Positions 27,726 through 40,660 of a stretch of DNA of 64,000 nt are shown here, in pieces. Both the position numbers and the translations under genes were made by a program. Each line of letters opens with the position of its first letter. The first letter of the stretch is position 1. Below the pieces are notes generated by a model. It ran no database searches and was not told where the DNA came from. It saw only the letters and a list, made by a program, of their open reading frames with translations. The stretch comes from Malania oleifera (taxonomy: Eukaryota > Streptophyta > Magnoliopsida > Santalales > Ximeniaceae): contig NC_080423.1 in NCBI RefSeq assembly GCF_029873635.1, forward strand, positions 102,486,991 through 102,550,990, written 5' to 3'.

Positions 27726-30605
27726 CTTCTTTATTTTTGTTTCCATTCCACTTTCTTTTATCATTTAAATTTCATTTTTTAATTCGGGTCATTACACCAT
27801 CACCGGTTCCAACGCGTTTGGTGCCTCAGGTATGAGATTCTCCTTGTTCTTTGTGTTTGGCTTTCTTGCGTAAACTAGTATGTCTGTGTTGTTTTGCTTC
27901 CCTGCATCACCCCCCAAGGTTAAGTGCTCTTTTGTGTTTGACAGTTCAGGAAGTGATGCAACGGGAGACTCAGTGGATGGGTCAGGAAATAACGATGCAA
28001 CAAGAGACTCTGTAGATGGCACAAAGTCAGTGGTAATAGGAGACTCGATAGATTCGGTGGTAAAGAAGTCAAAGAACCGATCTTCACTCCATTGCTCCCC
28101 CTGAAGAGAGGGTTTTGGGAAATAAGGAGTGGTTTCAAAAAATGTGACATCAAGGCTAACAAATATTTTCTTTGAGATAGGGTCATAGCATTTGTAGCCT
28201 TTCTGAGTAGAGGAGTAACCAATGAAGACACATTTAATGGCATGAGGATCCAATTTATCGCGATGGTGAACATGAATATGAACAAAAGCCGTACAGCCAA
28301 AGATTTTCAGTGGAATACTAGAAGGGAGTCATGAGGTAGGAAAATGTTATTGGAATTTCTGGAGAGGAGTGGCAAAGGAAAGTACTCGACTCGGCATTCG
28401 ATTAATGAGATGTGTAGCTGTTAAGATGACATCTCCCCAAAAATAGTTTCTCATGTTTGTAGTAAACATCAATGCTCGAGCTACTTCAAGTATATGTCTG
28501 TTTTTTCTTTCAACAACCCCATTTTGTTGAGGGGTATCCACACAAGAACTCTGATGAACAATCACATTTTCTTGAAGATAAATTCCTAGAACATCATTAA
28601 AATATTCCGTATCATTATCAGTACGTAAAATTTGAATGTGAGTCTGGAATTGTGTTTGAATCATGGAATGAAAACTAACAAAAATAGAACGGACTTCGGT
28701 TTTATTTTTCAACGAGTAAACCCAACAAAGACGAGTATGGTCATCAATAAAAGTAACAAACCATTTTGTATGAGTGCGATTGAGGGATCTTGAGGCTCCC
28801 CACAAATCACTGTGAATCATAGTAAATGGACTAGATGGTTTGTATATGGATGTTGGGAAAGAAGCACGCCGATATTTTGCAAGTTCACAGACTTCACATT
28901 GAAACTCCGGAGACATTTTATTTGAATAGATAGACGGAAACAAACGCTTTAGATATTGAAAATTTGGGTGACTCATCCTAGAATGCTATAACAAAAGTTC
29001 ATTATTTCTAGAAGTAGATGCAGAATCACAAATTACAGTATTACATTGTTTACTCAAGTTTGCCTCCTCAAAGTAGTAGAGTTCCTCATACGCTTTAGCA
29101 GTGCCAATCGTCTTCCCCGATGATAGGTCTTGAAAAACACAATGAGATGAAACAAATTTAGCAGAGCAATTGGAGTCTTTTGTTAACTGGCTAATGAATA
29201 ACAAGTTGCAAGATAACTTGGGAACATGTAGGACAGATTTTAAGGTTACGGAGTCAGATATGCGAATACTTCCTTTACCGGCAACTGGTGAGAGTGAACC
29301 ATCTGCAATTTTGACTCTCAGGTTTCCACCATATGGCGAATAGGATGAAAACAATTGATAAGAACCAGTCATATGATCAGATGTACCCGAGTCAATTATT
29401 TATGGTGATTTGTGACAGGATAAAGTATTTAAGGCTGATAAATAATTACCTCGGTGAGCTAGAGAACTAGTGGAAGACTAACCCAATGTTTGAATGGAGG
29501 TAATCATTTTATACAGTTGATCCAACTGTTCAGGGCTGAATGCACTACTTGGGTTGATATTATTGTTTTTTTCACCTTGTAATTTTCCAGTTGAACTTTC
29601 AGTGGTAGCCTGATACCCACGATTTTTTGATAATGTCTCGGTTTCCAATCTACAGGCTTTCCATGAATTTCCCAGCAAGTTTCCTTTGAATGACCTGACT
29701 TTCGACTGTGCTCACACCATAATTTGCCTCTTTGTGGTTTCTGTTCATATCCTCCCGAGCCTTTTGAAATTAAAGTTGAGATGTCCAACCCACCCGAATT
29801 TAGGGCTGGTATTTCAGACCCAACGCGATCTGGTTGTGGCTTCAGCATCATGTGTCTTCGACTTTCCTCCCTCCTTACTTCAGCGAACACCTCTCGGGTT
29901 GATGGCAGAGGTCTTCGGCCAAGAATTCATCCTCGCACATCATCCAGATCTTGGTTGAGGCCGGCCAAGAACTCGAAGACTTGTTCGTTTTCAAGTCGTT
30001 TTTTGTATCGTGCGCTGTCGCCGGAGCATTCCCATTCTTCTTCAATGCTCAGGTCGAGCTCCTGCCAGAGATGGGTCATCTCCATGAAATACTCTGTCAC
30101 ACCTCGCTTGCCTTGCCTCATTTGCCACAATCGGGTCTTGATATCAAAAATCTGTGAGTAACTTTCGACGTCGGAATACGTCTCACGAATTGCGTCCCAG
30201 ACGTCCTTTGCCGTGGGTAAGAACAGGTAGATTTTCCCGATTGAAGGTTGCATCGAGTTGACGAGCCAAGCGGTGACCAAGGAGTTTTCGGACCTCCATT
30301 TTTGCAAGGCTACAACTTTGGTGGAGTCGGGTTTCCTCCTTTCGCCGGTAAGATAACCTAGTCTCCCTTTCCCTTCGATTACCAATTTTATGGATTGAGC
30401 CCACTCATGGAAATTTTTTCCGTTTAATTTTTCCACTGCGAGTGAAAAAGTTGTGTTATCTAGCCCATTCAAACCTCCAACGGATTTGATCTTCAAATCG
30501 CCGTTGATATTTTCAGCAAGGGTCGACCCTCTGCTGTTGTCGATGCCGTTGGTGATCACGCTAGCCATAGTTAGCTAAGGTTGAGAGACCCTAGCTTTGA
30601 TACCA

Positions 30606-30789
30606 TGTTAGCAGAATTCAAAATATTCTATTCAACTTTGCATACCTTAACATTGTATACATCCCAATCTTATAATACAATTACCTAATCTAATAAGGAA
30701 ATAATCCCTACTGAATAATATGTAATCTCCTACATTTACACACTTTCCTAATTTACCTATTATACACAAATATACTCGGGATTTTAACA
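30606..30789 (-). repeat. Short LTR (184 bp) of the Copia element
   Basis: TGTTAGCAGAATTC at the left and GGATTTTAACA at the right (+ strand), next to the primer-binding site ATGGTATCAAAG on the minus strand. Short LTRs of this size are usual for several Copia lineages. Confidence 0.78.
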
Positions 30790-32718
30790 GTAGATGTCGA
30801 CTAGTGCAGGTGGTTGAAGGCTGGGCTTTAGGCTATATTTTAGGTTCTCTTTAGGGAACTTGAGGGGGCTTATTGTAAAAATCAATTTAAGTTTTTTAGA
30901 ATTGCACTTTTCATTTAAGCAATCATGCATTTGATTTTATCATGCCGCAACATTCAATCCAACGCATACCTAAAAGAAAAAAATAAAAGGGACAAAATCA
31001 TAACTCTAAATCTCAAAATTAGGTTTTTCATGTTTGACTAATTCTTAAGCACTGAATTGTGACATTTTAACATTCGGACTTTAATGTTAATTTTTTTTAT
31101 AGAAAAAGTAAGAAATCCTCCCTTAATCAGAGAAAAGAGATTCTCTTATCATATTGATACCTAAGAAATACCTAACAATTAAAATAGTGTTTTACTAATT
31201 GGTATCTACAAATCAAAATAATAACTTTCAAAAAAATTTTTTGACTATAAAAGCATGCTCCCCCCCCCCCTCCCAAATTAATGTCAAAAGTTATCAAAGT
31301 AGGCACGTCTCTCTAGTGATGTCTAATGAAAGTTATACATCTATCATGTGTTCTATCATATTTAACCATATCTTTTTAAAAAAAAAATAATAATTTTGAT
31401 AAGACAAGATCATGTTGTTAATTGGCATGATTAAAGGGAATTTATTCCGACTATGATGATCAAAACACTACTTTTTTCCCTTGAAGATTTACTCAAATTA
31501 CCTTTCTTATTCTCTTAGCTCACAAATAGATATGAACAATATTTGGGATTTCAAATTTTCAACCAAACAACCAACTTACTATGCAAGGATGACCTCACGA
31601 TCCTTTCATGCACGACATCAAAATTTTAATGTCACGTGTTATTATCTGTTAAAATATTATAATCTCAACTCTATAAGATCAAATACTTAATCAAGTTGGA
31701 TTTGAGTAGGTTTAAAATACTATGGTGTAGCATTTAAAATAAATAAATTCATATTATTAAATTTGATTAAGAGACAATCTGACCTTTTAAAATACATACA
31801 TTACACTAAAAATAATGGCTATGCTAGAGATTGATCCTGATACGTGTCCCAGGGACAAATTTGATGAATGCCTAACTAACACGTGGAAGTTGTGATCGCA
31901 TCCAATTAACCTGACCGATGAACCAGGGGGAAGGACGTTGACCCATGAGTTTGGTACCACATCCCGGGGGGGGGGGGGGTTTGACGAGTGGCTCGTCGAT
32001 GGCTAAAATTCTCACAATAATCCAAAAAAAAAGAATGCTACAAGACGGACACACTTTATGGCTCATTTTTTGGAAAATGTAAATATATACTATCAAATGC
32101 TTTTATATTTTATTGCTCTAATCGAAATTGAAACCATCTCTGATAAATAAAATTCTAAAATCCTATATATTTTTTTCTCTCTCTGCAATGGTATTTTGAA
32201 TCCCATGAGTGTTTCATATAATAAGTAGTAAATTTCTCTATTCTTTGATGTTTTGTTTGGTATGCAAAAAAGAAATGGAATATAATGAAATTGATCTTAA
32301 TAATTTTATAAATTCATGATATATTTTTTATAATTTCATTATACTCTCAATTCATTTCGTTCTGTATCAAATACTAGATAAGTGTAGCATGCTATACTAC
32401 AATTATCATAAGAATCATTTTCTTCTAATTGAGAAGTTAAGAACAACCAACTATAAGTCATTTATTTATATATGCTTTATGTATGCTCCACGAGTTACGA
32501 GCAAAAGTTTGACATAAACATTGAGAAACAAATGTCAAGGCTTAACTAATCATCAAAGCCAAAATGTTGTTGAAAATTAATTATGCTAATTGATATAAGA
32601 AAACATAAGTCCTTGATCAATTTAAAAAAAAAAATTAGGTCTAAGGTCTAAAAGTGTTAAACCTAATAACTTTAGCATATTTAAATATTTTAGGTGTAAC
32701 TATTGCTTTCTTATTGTC
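30790..32718. other. 5' flank of subtilase copy C
   Basis: AT-rich non-coding sequence. About 30960-31367 is collinear with 59800-60215 before copy D, and 32225-32787 with 60468-61031. Copy D lacks the part equivalent to 31368-32224. That part contains a C run (31261-31271), a G run (31966-31978) and possibly a small insertion (about 31800-32080) for which I could not define termini. No gene is seen. Confidence 0.6.
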
Positions 32719-32726
32719 TATAAATA
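32719..32726 (+). promoter_or_regulatory. TATA box of subtilase copy C
   Basis: TATAAATA 69 bp upstream of the ATG at 32788. Copy D has the identical octamer at the identical distance. Confidence 0.65.
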
Positions 32727-33066
32727 GATTTCAATGAATTATACTTGTATATTCTTTGGTTAGTTTTCTTTTGGGTCTCTTAAGAAGATGGATTCTTTAA
32801 GGACATTCAGCATTGCTCTTCTTGTTCTTGCTTTGCAACATATGTCCTTCCTTCTCGTTCAACCAAGCAATGTGAGTTTTACTCTATTTTCAATACTACT
32901 TTATTATAGAGTTTGTTAGCAACTCTTATATATATATATATACGCACACATTAATATTTACAAGGATTTCACAGGTTTACATTGTGTATATGGGTGCTAC
33001 AGTTCTTGATAATCCCCAACTTATTGAGGACTCACACTATAAAGTCCTCATAAAATTGCTTGGAAG

Positions 33067-33758
33067 GTTTTCATCTTTTACTCAATTTTATAAAAAGTTT
33101 ATATATGCATATACATGTATTGTATGTTTTTTAGAAATTTAGAGATTTATTCAAAAATTATCAAAAACATTTAAGTCTCTGTCATTGTTCACAACTATTT
33201 TCTCTTTTGAATTCGTTGGATGCTAGTATATGGTTGTTTTCCCTCCAAGATCCATCTAAGAAAAGCTTGTTTATAGTTTAAGCTTTGTTGTATTATAGAA
33301 TGAATTGTTGTAATACTGGATTTGGATTTAACACCCCATACGAGAAAGAGTATATTTAGTTTTGTAAGCTAAATGGATTTATCTCCAATCCTTTTTCATA
33401 AACGTAGTTGATCATCTAGCAATTTTAACGATGATTCACAAATTAACCTAAATTCTTTCATCAAAGAAGTAGAATTTGAATTGCATGAATAAATTTGAAA
33501 TTTGAGAGTATGATATTTAGAACACGCATTTAGTTAATAGTAACCATGAATTGTTGTGTAGTCATGACTATAATTGTTTCCTAATCTTCATTGATTTTCA
33601 TTACGCATAGTGATGAAAAATAGAAGTTGTCTTTTACTTAATATTTAGTAATTAAATTCTATTAATCCATTTGGAACCTCAATTGAAACTAGACTTTCCT
33701 TATCTTAAAAATTATTTAAAGCATACATCATTGTAGCACTCTTATATTACCACCCCCA
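33067..33758. other. Intron 2 of copy C, left part
   Basis: AT-rich intron collinear with 61337-62035 in copy D. Nothing else is seen in it. Confidence 0.7.
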
Positions 33759-33963
33759 GGGTGTGGTTTAGGTGGTAGTGCGGGTTGTAGGAGTGCCTTT
33801 CACGAGGTTAGGTGTTCAAACCCTCTTGGACTCGTCTCCGCCCCTGGACTCCTGAATTTACCTTCCCTTTGGAGTTGTGGGGTCAACTTCAAGGGGCGCA
33901 GGATTAGTCACGTGGACTGTAAAACGGACATGTGGATACCCGGTGCGTAATCAAAAAAAAAAA
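33759..33963 (+). mobile_element. tRNA-derived SINE in intron 2 of copy C
   Basis: About 205 bp, starting GGTGTGGTTTAGGTGGTAGT (A-box-like) with a B-box-like GGTGTTCAAACCC about 50 bp further on. It ends in GGATACCCGGTGCG and a poly(A) of 11. Copy D has no such sequence at the equivalent site (about 62035). I could not define a target duplication. The tRNA-like head is the basis for calling it a SINE rather than a tRNA gene. Confidence 0.65.
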
Positions 33964-34525
33964 CTAGAATTTCATATTGGGCTTGGGTTATATAACGGTA
34001 GGTAGTCCATTTGTTAGCCTATATCCCTTCCCACCCCTCTCATTATTCGAACCCAAAATCGCATAAAAAGGATATCTCAAGTTTTGACTTATGGATAGGT
34101 GGGGTCTGTAACGCCCCGAACCCTTAATCCCGGGTCAGGTGCGTTATACCTGATAAAATCCCTGATAATCCATAAACAAATATATACGTAGCGGAAACAT
34201 AAACATAATCTCCATATAACATAATACCAAAGTTTACTAATTCTAACTACCAACTATAATAAATTAATCATCCACCTGTATTCAAATATATGCATGTCTC
34301 CAAAACATTATCCACTAATATCAGTATGTTTCACAACTATCCTTTCACAACTAACTTAAAACATAAAGACATAAAACATAAATTTTATACATCCTAAAAT
34401 TAACATAGGAATATACCATTTTCTTTTTCTATTCCCCAATAATGCTATAAAAACCTTGAGTTTTTAAAGCTCAATCTTGAGGAAATCCTGAAAAAGATAA
34501 ATTCATATTCGGGTGAGACACATCT

Positions 34526-34550
34526 CAGTAAGGGAAGAAATAATATATTA
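34526..34550 (+). repeat. Inverted-repeat arm, left, element 3
   Basis: CAGTAAGGGAAGAAATAATA followed by TATTA. The partner at 35758-35781 on the minus strand reads CAGGTAAAGGGAAATTACAT and ATTA. Confidence 0.72.
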
Positions 34551-34659
34551 AACTCAGCGTGTGGCCATCGTGAGATTATACATATCATTTTATAATATTT
34601 GCAAACTATTAACATAATACTGAAAATCATTTTCTGATCTTAATCAAACACATGCAAAT

Positions 34660-35370
34660 GTTTAACTAACGAGATTACCCGAGGATAGGGGTGATTACTC
34701 GCCCATATAAGTAGCACCTCTCTGCTCTGATACTTGGGTAACCCAAAGGTCACAGCTAAAGCGTACTAGGGCACTCACCTTACTCAGTAAGCCCTCAAGT
34801 GATAAATTAATCTTGTACTCATGCATTCAACAATAGTTTACCGGCAAAGGCCCTAAGGATAGAGAATTGTACCCGCCCATACAAGTAGGTTCCCTCTGCC
34901 CTAGCGCATTATGCAGTTACTACCACATCTGAAACTATTAGTGCACTCGCCTTACTCAACAAACCCTCAGGCGAAGAGTATGTCTTGCCCAATCGTAACA
35001 TGTTCTACGTACATAGATACTTCTAACATCATAATACATCATTATTTCCATCGTTGTCCAATCATTCACATTCTTTAATGTTCATAACTTAACATTTCCT
35101 TACGTTTCACTTTAAGTGACTCTTTCTCATTTGTATCATTCACATTTCATATTTCATTTCATTGCATTGTCATTCCTTATCATTTCATTTCATAACATTT
35201 TCATTTCATTTCTTTGTACTACAACCGCTCTTTAGCCGTCATTTGTTAGTCCACATAGAAATGCGCTATAATTTGCTAACACAGCTCCTCTTAGCTGTCA
35301 TCAGTTAGTCCACATAAAAATGCGCTAGAATCTGTTAACCCGGCTTTCAGCTGTCGTACCTTTACATGGT
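34660..35370. repeat. Imperfect tandem duplications inside element 3
   Basis: Two diverged copies of a unit of about 180 bp (about 34670-34815 and 34840-34985, with CGCCCATAYAAGTAG and CTTACTCARYAARCCCTCA in both). They are followed by about two copies of a unit of about 64 bp (35225-35360, with TTAGTCCACATARAAATGCGCTA). They lie between the inverted-repeat arms. Confidence 0.7.
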
Positions 35371-35757
35371 TGTATTTAACATACACAGGCAATATTGTTC
35401 ATATCATATTTTATTCTCGTTGCTTTACTTACTTAGCCTGCATCTCATACATTTAACATATACTTTGCATTGATTCTCATGCCACATAATTTAATAGTAA
35501 AATTCATACATATTCCTGTAAAATAGGTCAACTCACATTTAACATTTAATTACTGAAAATACAATTTCCATTTCTTACAAAATTATCCAAAAAAATTCCT
35601 TCCACTTTGTTCAGTTCATTTCCACAAATACATAACTAAATAAAAGGTCATAGGTTCAGAAATTATAGTTTTACATGGTTGACATTTTAATAATTCACAC
35701 CAAAACATACATATAATATAACATAGATTATTACCTTTAATTTCATAAAATCTGATT

Positions 35758-35781
35758 TAATATGTAATTTCCCTTTACCTG
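35758..35781 (-). repeat. Inverted-repeat arm, right, element 3
   Basis: Reverse-complement counterpart of 34526-34550, less exact than in elements 1 and 2. Confidence 0.68.
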
Positions 35782-36990
35782 ATTTCTTGAACTACGCCAA
35801 CAAGATTCCCGAAAAATACCCGCGGCGCTCACCCGGACCCTGAATCAAAAATCCTAATTTCATTAAATTAATCTTAAATAAAATATTATTTTAATACTTC
35901 CTAAACTCTTAAATACCCAATAAATAAATATACCCTTAAATTTAGCCAAATTGTCAAATTTTCCAAATCATACTCTCGCTTTGGAGTAGGGTTTAGAAAA
36001 TCCCAATTAAAAAATTATTTACGACAAAATGACGATATCGACGACTAGGACCCAATGGTGGTGCCTGATCGTCGATTTAATAACAGATTTAAAGCAAAAT
36101 TGAGAAAATGAGGAAAATTTATCTTTCCACAGGAGTAGTGTCTAAGCCATTCCCACGACAAATCTGTTCTAATAGAAATGTTGGTAACGGAGTTATGAAT
36201 CCAACGACACCTTGCATTTCTCAATTAGTGCTCGTTAGGCCGACGAAATTGAAGAGAGAGAGGGAGGCGGAGACGAAGACGAAGACGAGAGTGAGACAGT
36301 GAGAATTATAGAGAAGGGGAAGGCGGTGTTGCTTCAGGAAGACTTCTTGAAGATGCTTTCATCTTCCTTTTTTCCTTTTTACTTACTTTATCATATAATA
36401 AGTATAATAATATATTTTATATATATATACACACACACACATATATACTTTAACCATCATATATTTTTATATATATATCATATTATTTATTTAATACATC
36501 ATATTTAATAATACTTAATTAATTAATTAATTTATGATAAATAATTTTAATTTAATTTAATTTTTTTATTTGTTTATTTAATTAATTGATTTAATAATGT
36601 TTAATTAATTAACTAATCAATAATTACTCTTAATTTTATTTTTTTAATTAATTAATTAATTTTTTTTAAAATTTTTTTTCTCGGGTTATTATAGGGTCTC
36701 ACTTACATTCTTCATTAGTTCAACCCTCGAGTTTTGTTTGGTGAATTTTGATTTGTTTATGGTTTTTTTTTGTGTTTCTATCTTCTTTGTTAGTTTTGTT
36801 TAGTTTTGTTGTCTTGATTTGGTTGGTTGCTAGTATTGTTTTTGAGAGGATTTTATTTTATTTTTCTGTAATCTCCCTTTTGCTTATCTTGTAACTACGG
36901 TATTCCTCCGCCAAAAGTGAAAGTTTGTTAATAAATAAATGGAGGTGCCGCCTTTTTTTAGTAAAAAAAAAAAAAAAAGTTTTGACTTAT

Positions 36991-37869
36991 AGAATGTCTC
37001 TTAAGAAACATAAAGTCTTAGAGTTGGGTTATCATTTGAGTGCTTTGAGAACCTTCAACATCTTGCTCAAGCACATAATTTTCTTCATCTCGAACATAAT
37101 TCCAAGCACATAGTCTCAATAATGTTTCCAAACAATCCATTATTTAAATTTTATTATTAGGAATCTTATCTTTTTTATTTCTATTATTGAATTTATTAAT
37201 ATGCATTTATTTAAGATGATTATTTATTTTTATTTTCTATTATTGTCAAAAAAAATTTAGGGACACTCAAAACTTGTAAAAGAGTCCTAAAAACCCTTAA
37301 CCTTGGAGAGTTGTCTATACAACATCTCTAGTGTCAATGACATATTTCTTGTTTTTATTTTGATTTTAAAATTTTTAGTTTCCTTATTTTTAATATTTAT
37401 TTATATATATTTTTATAAATTTAATTCTTCTCCACATAATCTTGTCCTAAATTTAATTCTTCTCCACATGTAGCCCATCTCGCATTCCATATAACCCCCC
37501 TCCTTTTTTTTTTTTTACCCTTCATAGGATTCAAACACGAGATCTTGAATATGAAATTCCTGATTTTGACAACTAAGAAATAATTTTCTTTGGCTATAAC
37601 ATTCTATAATCTGTAACATCTTTATATATGAATCTAGTATGTGTTCCCTAATGTGCCCTAAAAAATGACTTGATCATTTTTCTTAAAATAAGTTGTGTAC
37701 ATCTAAATAGTGAACTCTCATAATTTATATTATTTATCTAACTTAAGTATATTCTCATTTTTTAATTAATTTATATTGACAACGAATTCAAATAAATATA
37801 ATCCATAAAATATTTTAATTCAAAGATAACAGATATTTCCTTGATATAAATTTCAAACCAATAAGGCTC
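36991..37869. other. Intron 2 of copy C, middle part
   Basis: Collinear with 62135-62590 in copy D up to about 37460, and with 6730-7043 in copy B from about 37540. The stretch CCATATAACCCCCCTCC at about 37486-37502 is the uninterrupted form of the place where Copia elements sit in copies B and D. Confidence 0.65.
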
Positions 37870-39863
37870 TTAGAGAGATCAAGTTCTTCATTTAAGTTAT
37901 TCATTAAAGTTCATCTTTCATTCAATAATTTCAAAATATGCAACTCATTATGCTCAATGATCATTAATTATAAAATCAAAATATAATATTCAAATTGAGC
38001 AAGCTCCCCCTAAACCAAAGTATTCAAAATTTCTAACAAGGTTTAGCAAAAAATCATTTCAACATAAAAGATTTTCAATCATTCTCAACGTTCGACAAAA
38101 CTTTCATTTATCAAAGTAAATAAAAAAGAATCAAAATTCAAAAAATTCTCATCACATTTTAAGAAGTAGCAAAATATTTGCACAAAATATAATGTAAATA
38201 AATATATCAAACAATTTTAAGATGAAACTTTGGGTAAAAACAATTAGTTTGGAATCAATTTTCAAACTAATTCTCAAATTTAGGGATATTAAGCAAGTAA
38301 TCTTAAAAATTTTCATTCAAGAAGGAGAACCTTGCCTCATCTTTCTCCTCAATAATCATGAAGCAAAGATTCGCCGTCTCTTTGTCGAAGCTCGAGTCAA
38401 AGTTGTTATCTTTCCAAATGACATTGAAAGTCTTTTCCTTGAACCTCCTCTTTTCCTTCTTGAGATATGGGCAATCGATTCAAAGATGCCTCAACTTCTT
38501 GCATTCATAACAAGCAACTTTCTCTTGTTTTCTTATTTTTTTTCATTCTTTTCACCCTTCTTCATTTTTCAAGAATCTTTTATTTTTATTTATTTTTGGC
38601 GGTGAGTACTGTTTCTTCATCACTATCTTCCTCTTCCTCCTTTTCTTTTGTTGAGTCAAGTGCTAATATTTTCTTCTTGTCTCTTGTATTCATCACCCTC
38701 TTTACTTCCATTTCATGCAAAAGAAGAAACCTAAACAACTCCTCAAGAGGAAGTTCTTGTAGGTCTTTTTACTCAAGAATTGTGGTCTTCTTGGCCTCCC
38801 ACTTTTTTGGCAAGCACCTAAGTATTCTTTGCACAAGTTCAAAATTATCATAATTCTTATCAAGATATTTTAAAGCATTAATTATATCAGCAAACTTAGT
38901 AAACATAACATTAATTTTCTTATTTTGATGCATTTCAAACATTTCATATTCCATGACAAGAATATTTATCCTCTTATTTTGATGCATTTCAAACATTTCA
39001 TATTCCATGACATGAATATTTATCCTGCAATATTTTACCCTTGAGGTTTCCTCATGGATTATATGAAGTGTGTGCTAATTTTGATTAGTAGAGGTGTATT
39101 CAATGATGCGATTAAATTCTCTATAGTCTAATGTATAATGTAAAATATTCATAACTTTAGAGTTTATTTGGCACATGCATTTTTCATTTTTATTCCACAT
39201 ATTTTTAATTTTTGGTTTGGTTTCACCATTCTCCACAATGGTTAGGGGAGTGTGTCGCGACGTCCCGGCGCCCGTGTGCCCCGGGCGGCGAAATGAAAAT
39301 GTTTTTAAAATTTTCAAGGAAAAATAAGGAATGTCGGAGTCGCCACTAACCTTTAGTGTGGTTAGAACACATGATTACTACCCCGTTAGGGGTAGAATGG
39401 GCCTACGTTATCAGAGTTAGGGTCGGGAGTTCGGTTACGCGAGGGAAAGGCACGAGCACCCCCTACGCACCCGTTCTTACGAACGGTACCTAATTAATTT
39501 AAAATTATCCCTAAGTTAATTTAAAAAGTCTTTAAGTTACTCCTTTTATGAGTTTATAAATACACGTGAAAAATAAATAAATAAATAAATGTAATATATA
39601 CATATATATTCCCTCAGAACTTAAGGTACGTGAAGCCCGAAAGCTCATACCCTAACATTAAAATCATAGGGATAAAAAATTAAGAGAATACTTAAGAAAA
39701 TACACTCTCAAATTTTGAAATTGTATTAAATTTTTTATAGTAAAATACTAGTATGGGAGGTTTTAATATGTATTAATGGGATAATAAGTTAAGATATTAA
39801 ACTATCTTAATGCCCATAATAATAAAAAATAATAATAGGGATAATGATAACAATATTAGTAAA

Positions 39864-39894
<31 letters not shown>

Positions 39895-40585
39895 AATAAT
39901 GAAGATAATAAGCATATTTTATTAATAGGACGCTTACCTTAATATGAACACACAATTAAGGGTATAAACAAAATCACCAAAACTAAAGAAACGATCTTGT
40001 AATCAAACTAAGTAAACCTAAAATTAGCAAGTAATTATACCTAGGAAAGGAAACAATTAAATTATGGGAATATATCCAAACTCTTACTATATGTAAACAA
40101 TCAGCATGATAATTCATAAACTTATAATAGGAAATCAAATCAAAGCTCAATATACCATCTCAAATGACATTAAATAACGAAACATGATAATGACCTTAAT
40201 ACATGACATGGCGGTTAAAAAAAAAACCTTACTTTGATAATACATCATCTAATATTTATAAGTAGATACAACCAAAAATCTAAACTTGAAAACAAATGCC
40301 ATGACAACAATAATCCTGCAATAATAAAGATAGACCAGTTAATATTCGTAATAAATGTGAAGAAGAAAACAAAAATAAAAATAAAATAAACATGGCTATC
40401 AAATACTAATATTACATAACAAACACAATAAAAATTTAAACTTTTGATATAGAAACTAAAATATTTATAAGGCTATGTGTTTTTGTGTGTGCAGTGTGCG
40501 TATGGATTCTACGTGATATATACACAGATGCAGAAGTAAAATAGAGTAAAAACTTAAAATTTATGTACCAAAAACACCAGCTGAA

Positions 40586-40588
<3 letters not shown>

Positions 40589-40660
<72 letters not shown>

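Larger units (their letters stand above)
25659..27796 (-). mobile_element. Solo LTR-like element 2 (same family as element 1), TSD CCATC
   Basis: Starts TGTAACGTCC and ends GGTCATTACA, with perfect 5-bp duplications CCATC (25654-25658 and 27797-27801). It sits inside the Copia element. The right third aligns with element 1 (AACGATCCG, GCGTCGTGGTAGCCTC, the palindrome array and the TATA box). It has no coding domains or internal terminal repeats. It looks whole as a solo LTR and is younger than the Copia element it interrupts. Confidence 0.78.
24166..30789 (-). mobile_element. Ty1/Copia retrotransposon fossil with nested solo LTR (partial, broken)
   Basis: Minus-strand Copia element. Right to left: a short LTR (30606-30789), a primer-binding site (about 30594-30605, TGGTATCAAAG), gag (about 29.5-30.57 kb), protease region (about 29.0-29.4 kb), integrase (about 27.8-28.98 kb) with DDE-type context such as 'WFVTFIDDHTRLCWVY' and 'DTPQQNGVVERKNRHILEVA', reverse transcriptase (about 24.5-25.65 kb) with 'YVDD', and RNase H to about 24.17 kb ('DADWAGSVEDRRSTTGY', 'ARSSAEAEF'). 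The solo LTR at 25659-27796 interrupts it. Only one LTR was found. It is broken, with a handful of lesions, but the domains remain easy to read, so it is younger than the fossil at 3445-6693. Confidence 0.88.
34107..36693 (-). mobile_element. Solo LTR-like element 3, TSD GGGTC
   Basis: Starts TGTAACGCCCCG and ends CGGGTTATTATA, with perfect 5-bp duplications GGGTC (34102-34106 and 36694-36698). It has no coding domain. It is distant from elements 1 and 2 in sequence but shares the left-end layout: GGGTGAGACACATCTCAGTAAGGG near 34510 and the inverted-repeat pair. Its right third is very AT-rich. It looks whole as a solo LTR; Gypsy origin is an inference. Confidence 0.7.
34093..36976 (+). mobile_element. 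LINE 3' tail with 14-bp target duplication, split by solo LTR 3
   Basis: A severely 5'-truncated LINE of about 290 bp once the nested LTR is removed. It keeps only the 3' untranslated region, with the typical plant LINE ending (CTACGGTATTCCTCCGCC, then ATAAATGGAGGTGCCGCC) and a poly(A) run. It is flanked by direct repeats AAGTTTTGACTTAT (34079-34092 and 36977-36990). Copy D has the uninterrupted site at about 62119-62134. The solo LTR 34107-36693 landed inside it. Confidence 0.78.

Noticed and set aside
27303-27764. 153-codon minus-strand frame in solo LTR 2
   Set aside because: It covers the palindrome array, the GA tract and the TATA region, all of which are regulatory repeat sequence; the overlapping + strand frame is equally open.
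31800-32080. Possible MITE in the 5' flank of copy C
   Set aside because: Copy D lacks the region, but I could not find convincing terminal inverted repeats or a target duplication.
33759-33963. Possible tRNA gene
   Set aside because: A- and B-box-like motifs are present but the sequence cannot form a clean cloverleaf and continues into a body with a poly(A) tail, so a tRNA-derived SINE fits better.
38222-38853. Two + strand frames of 127-128 codons rich in Ser and Phe
   Set aside because: They are the reverse strand of the gag fossil, whose minus-strand reading gives the recognisable gag residues.
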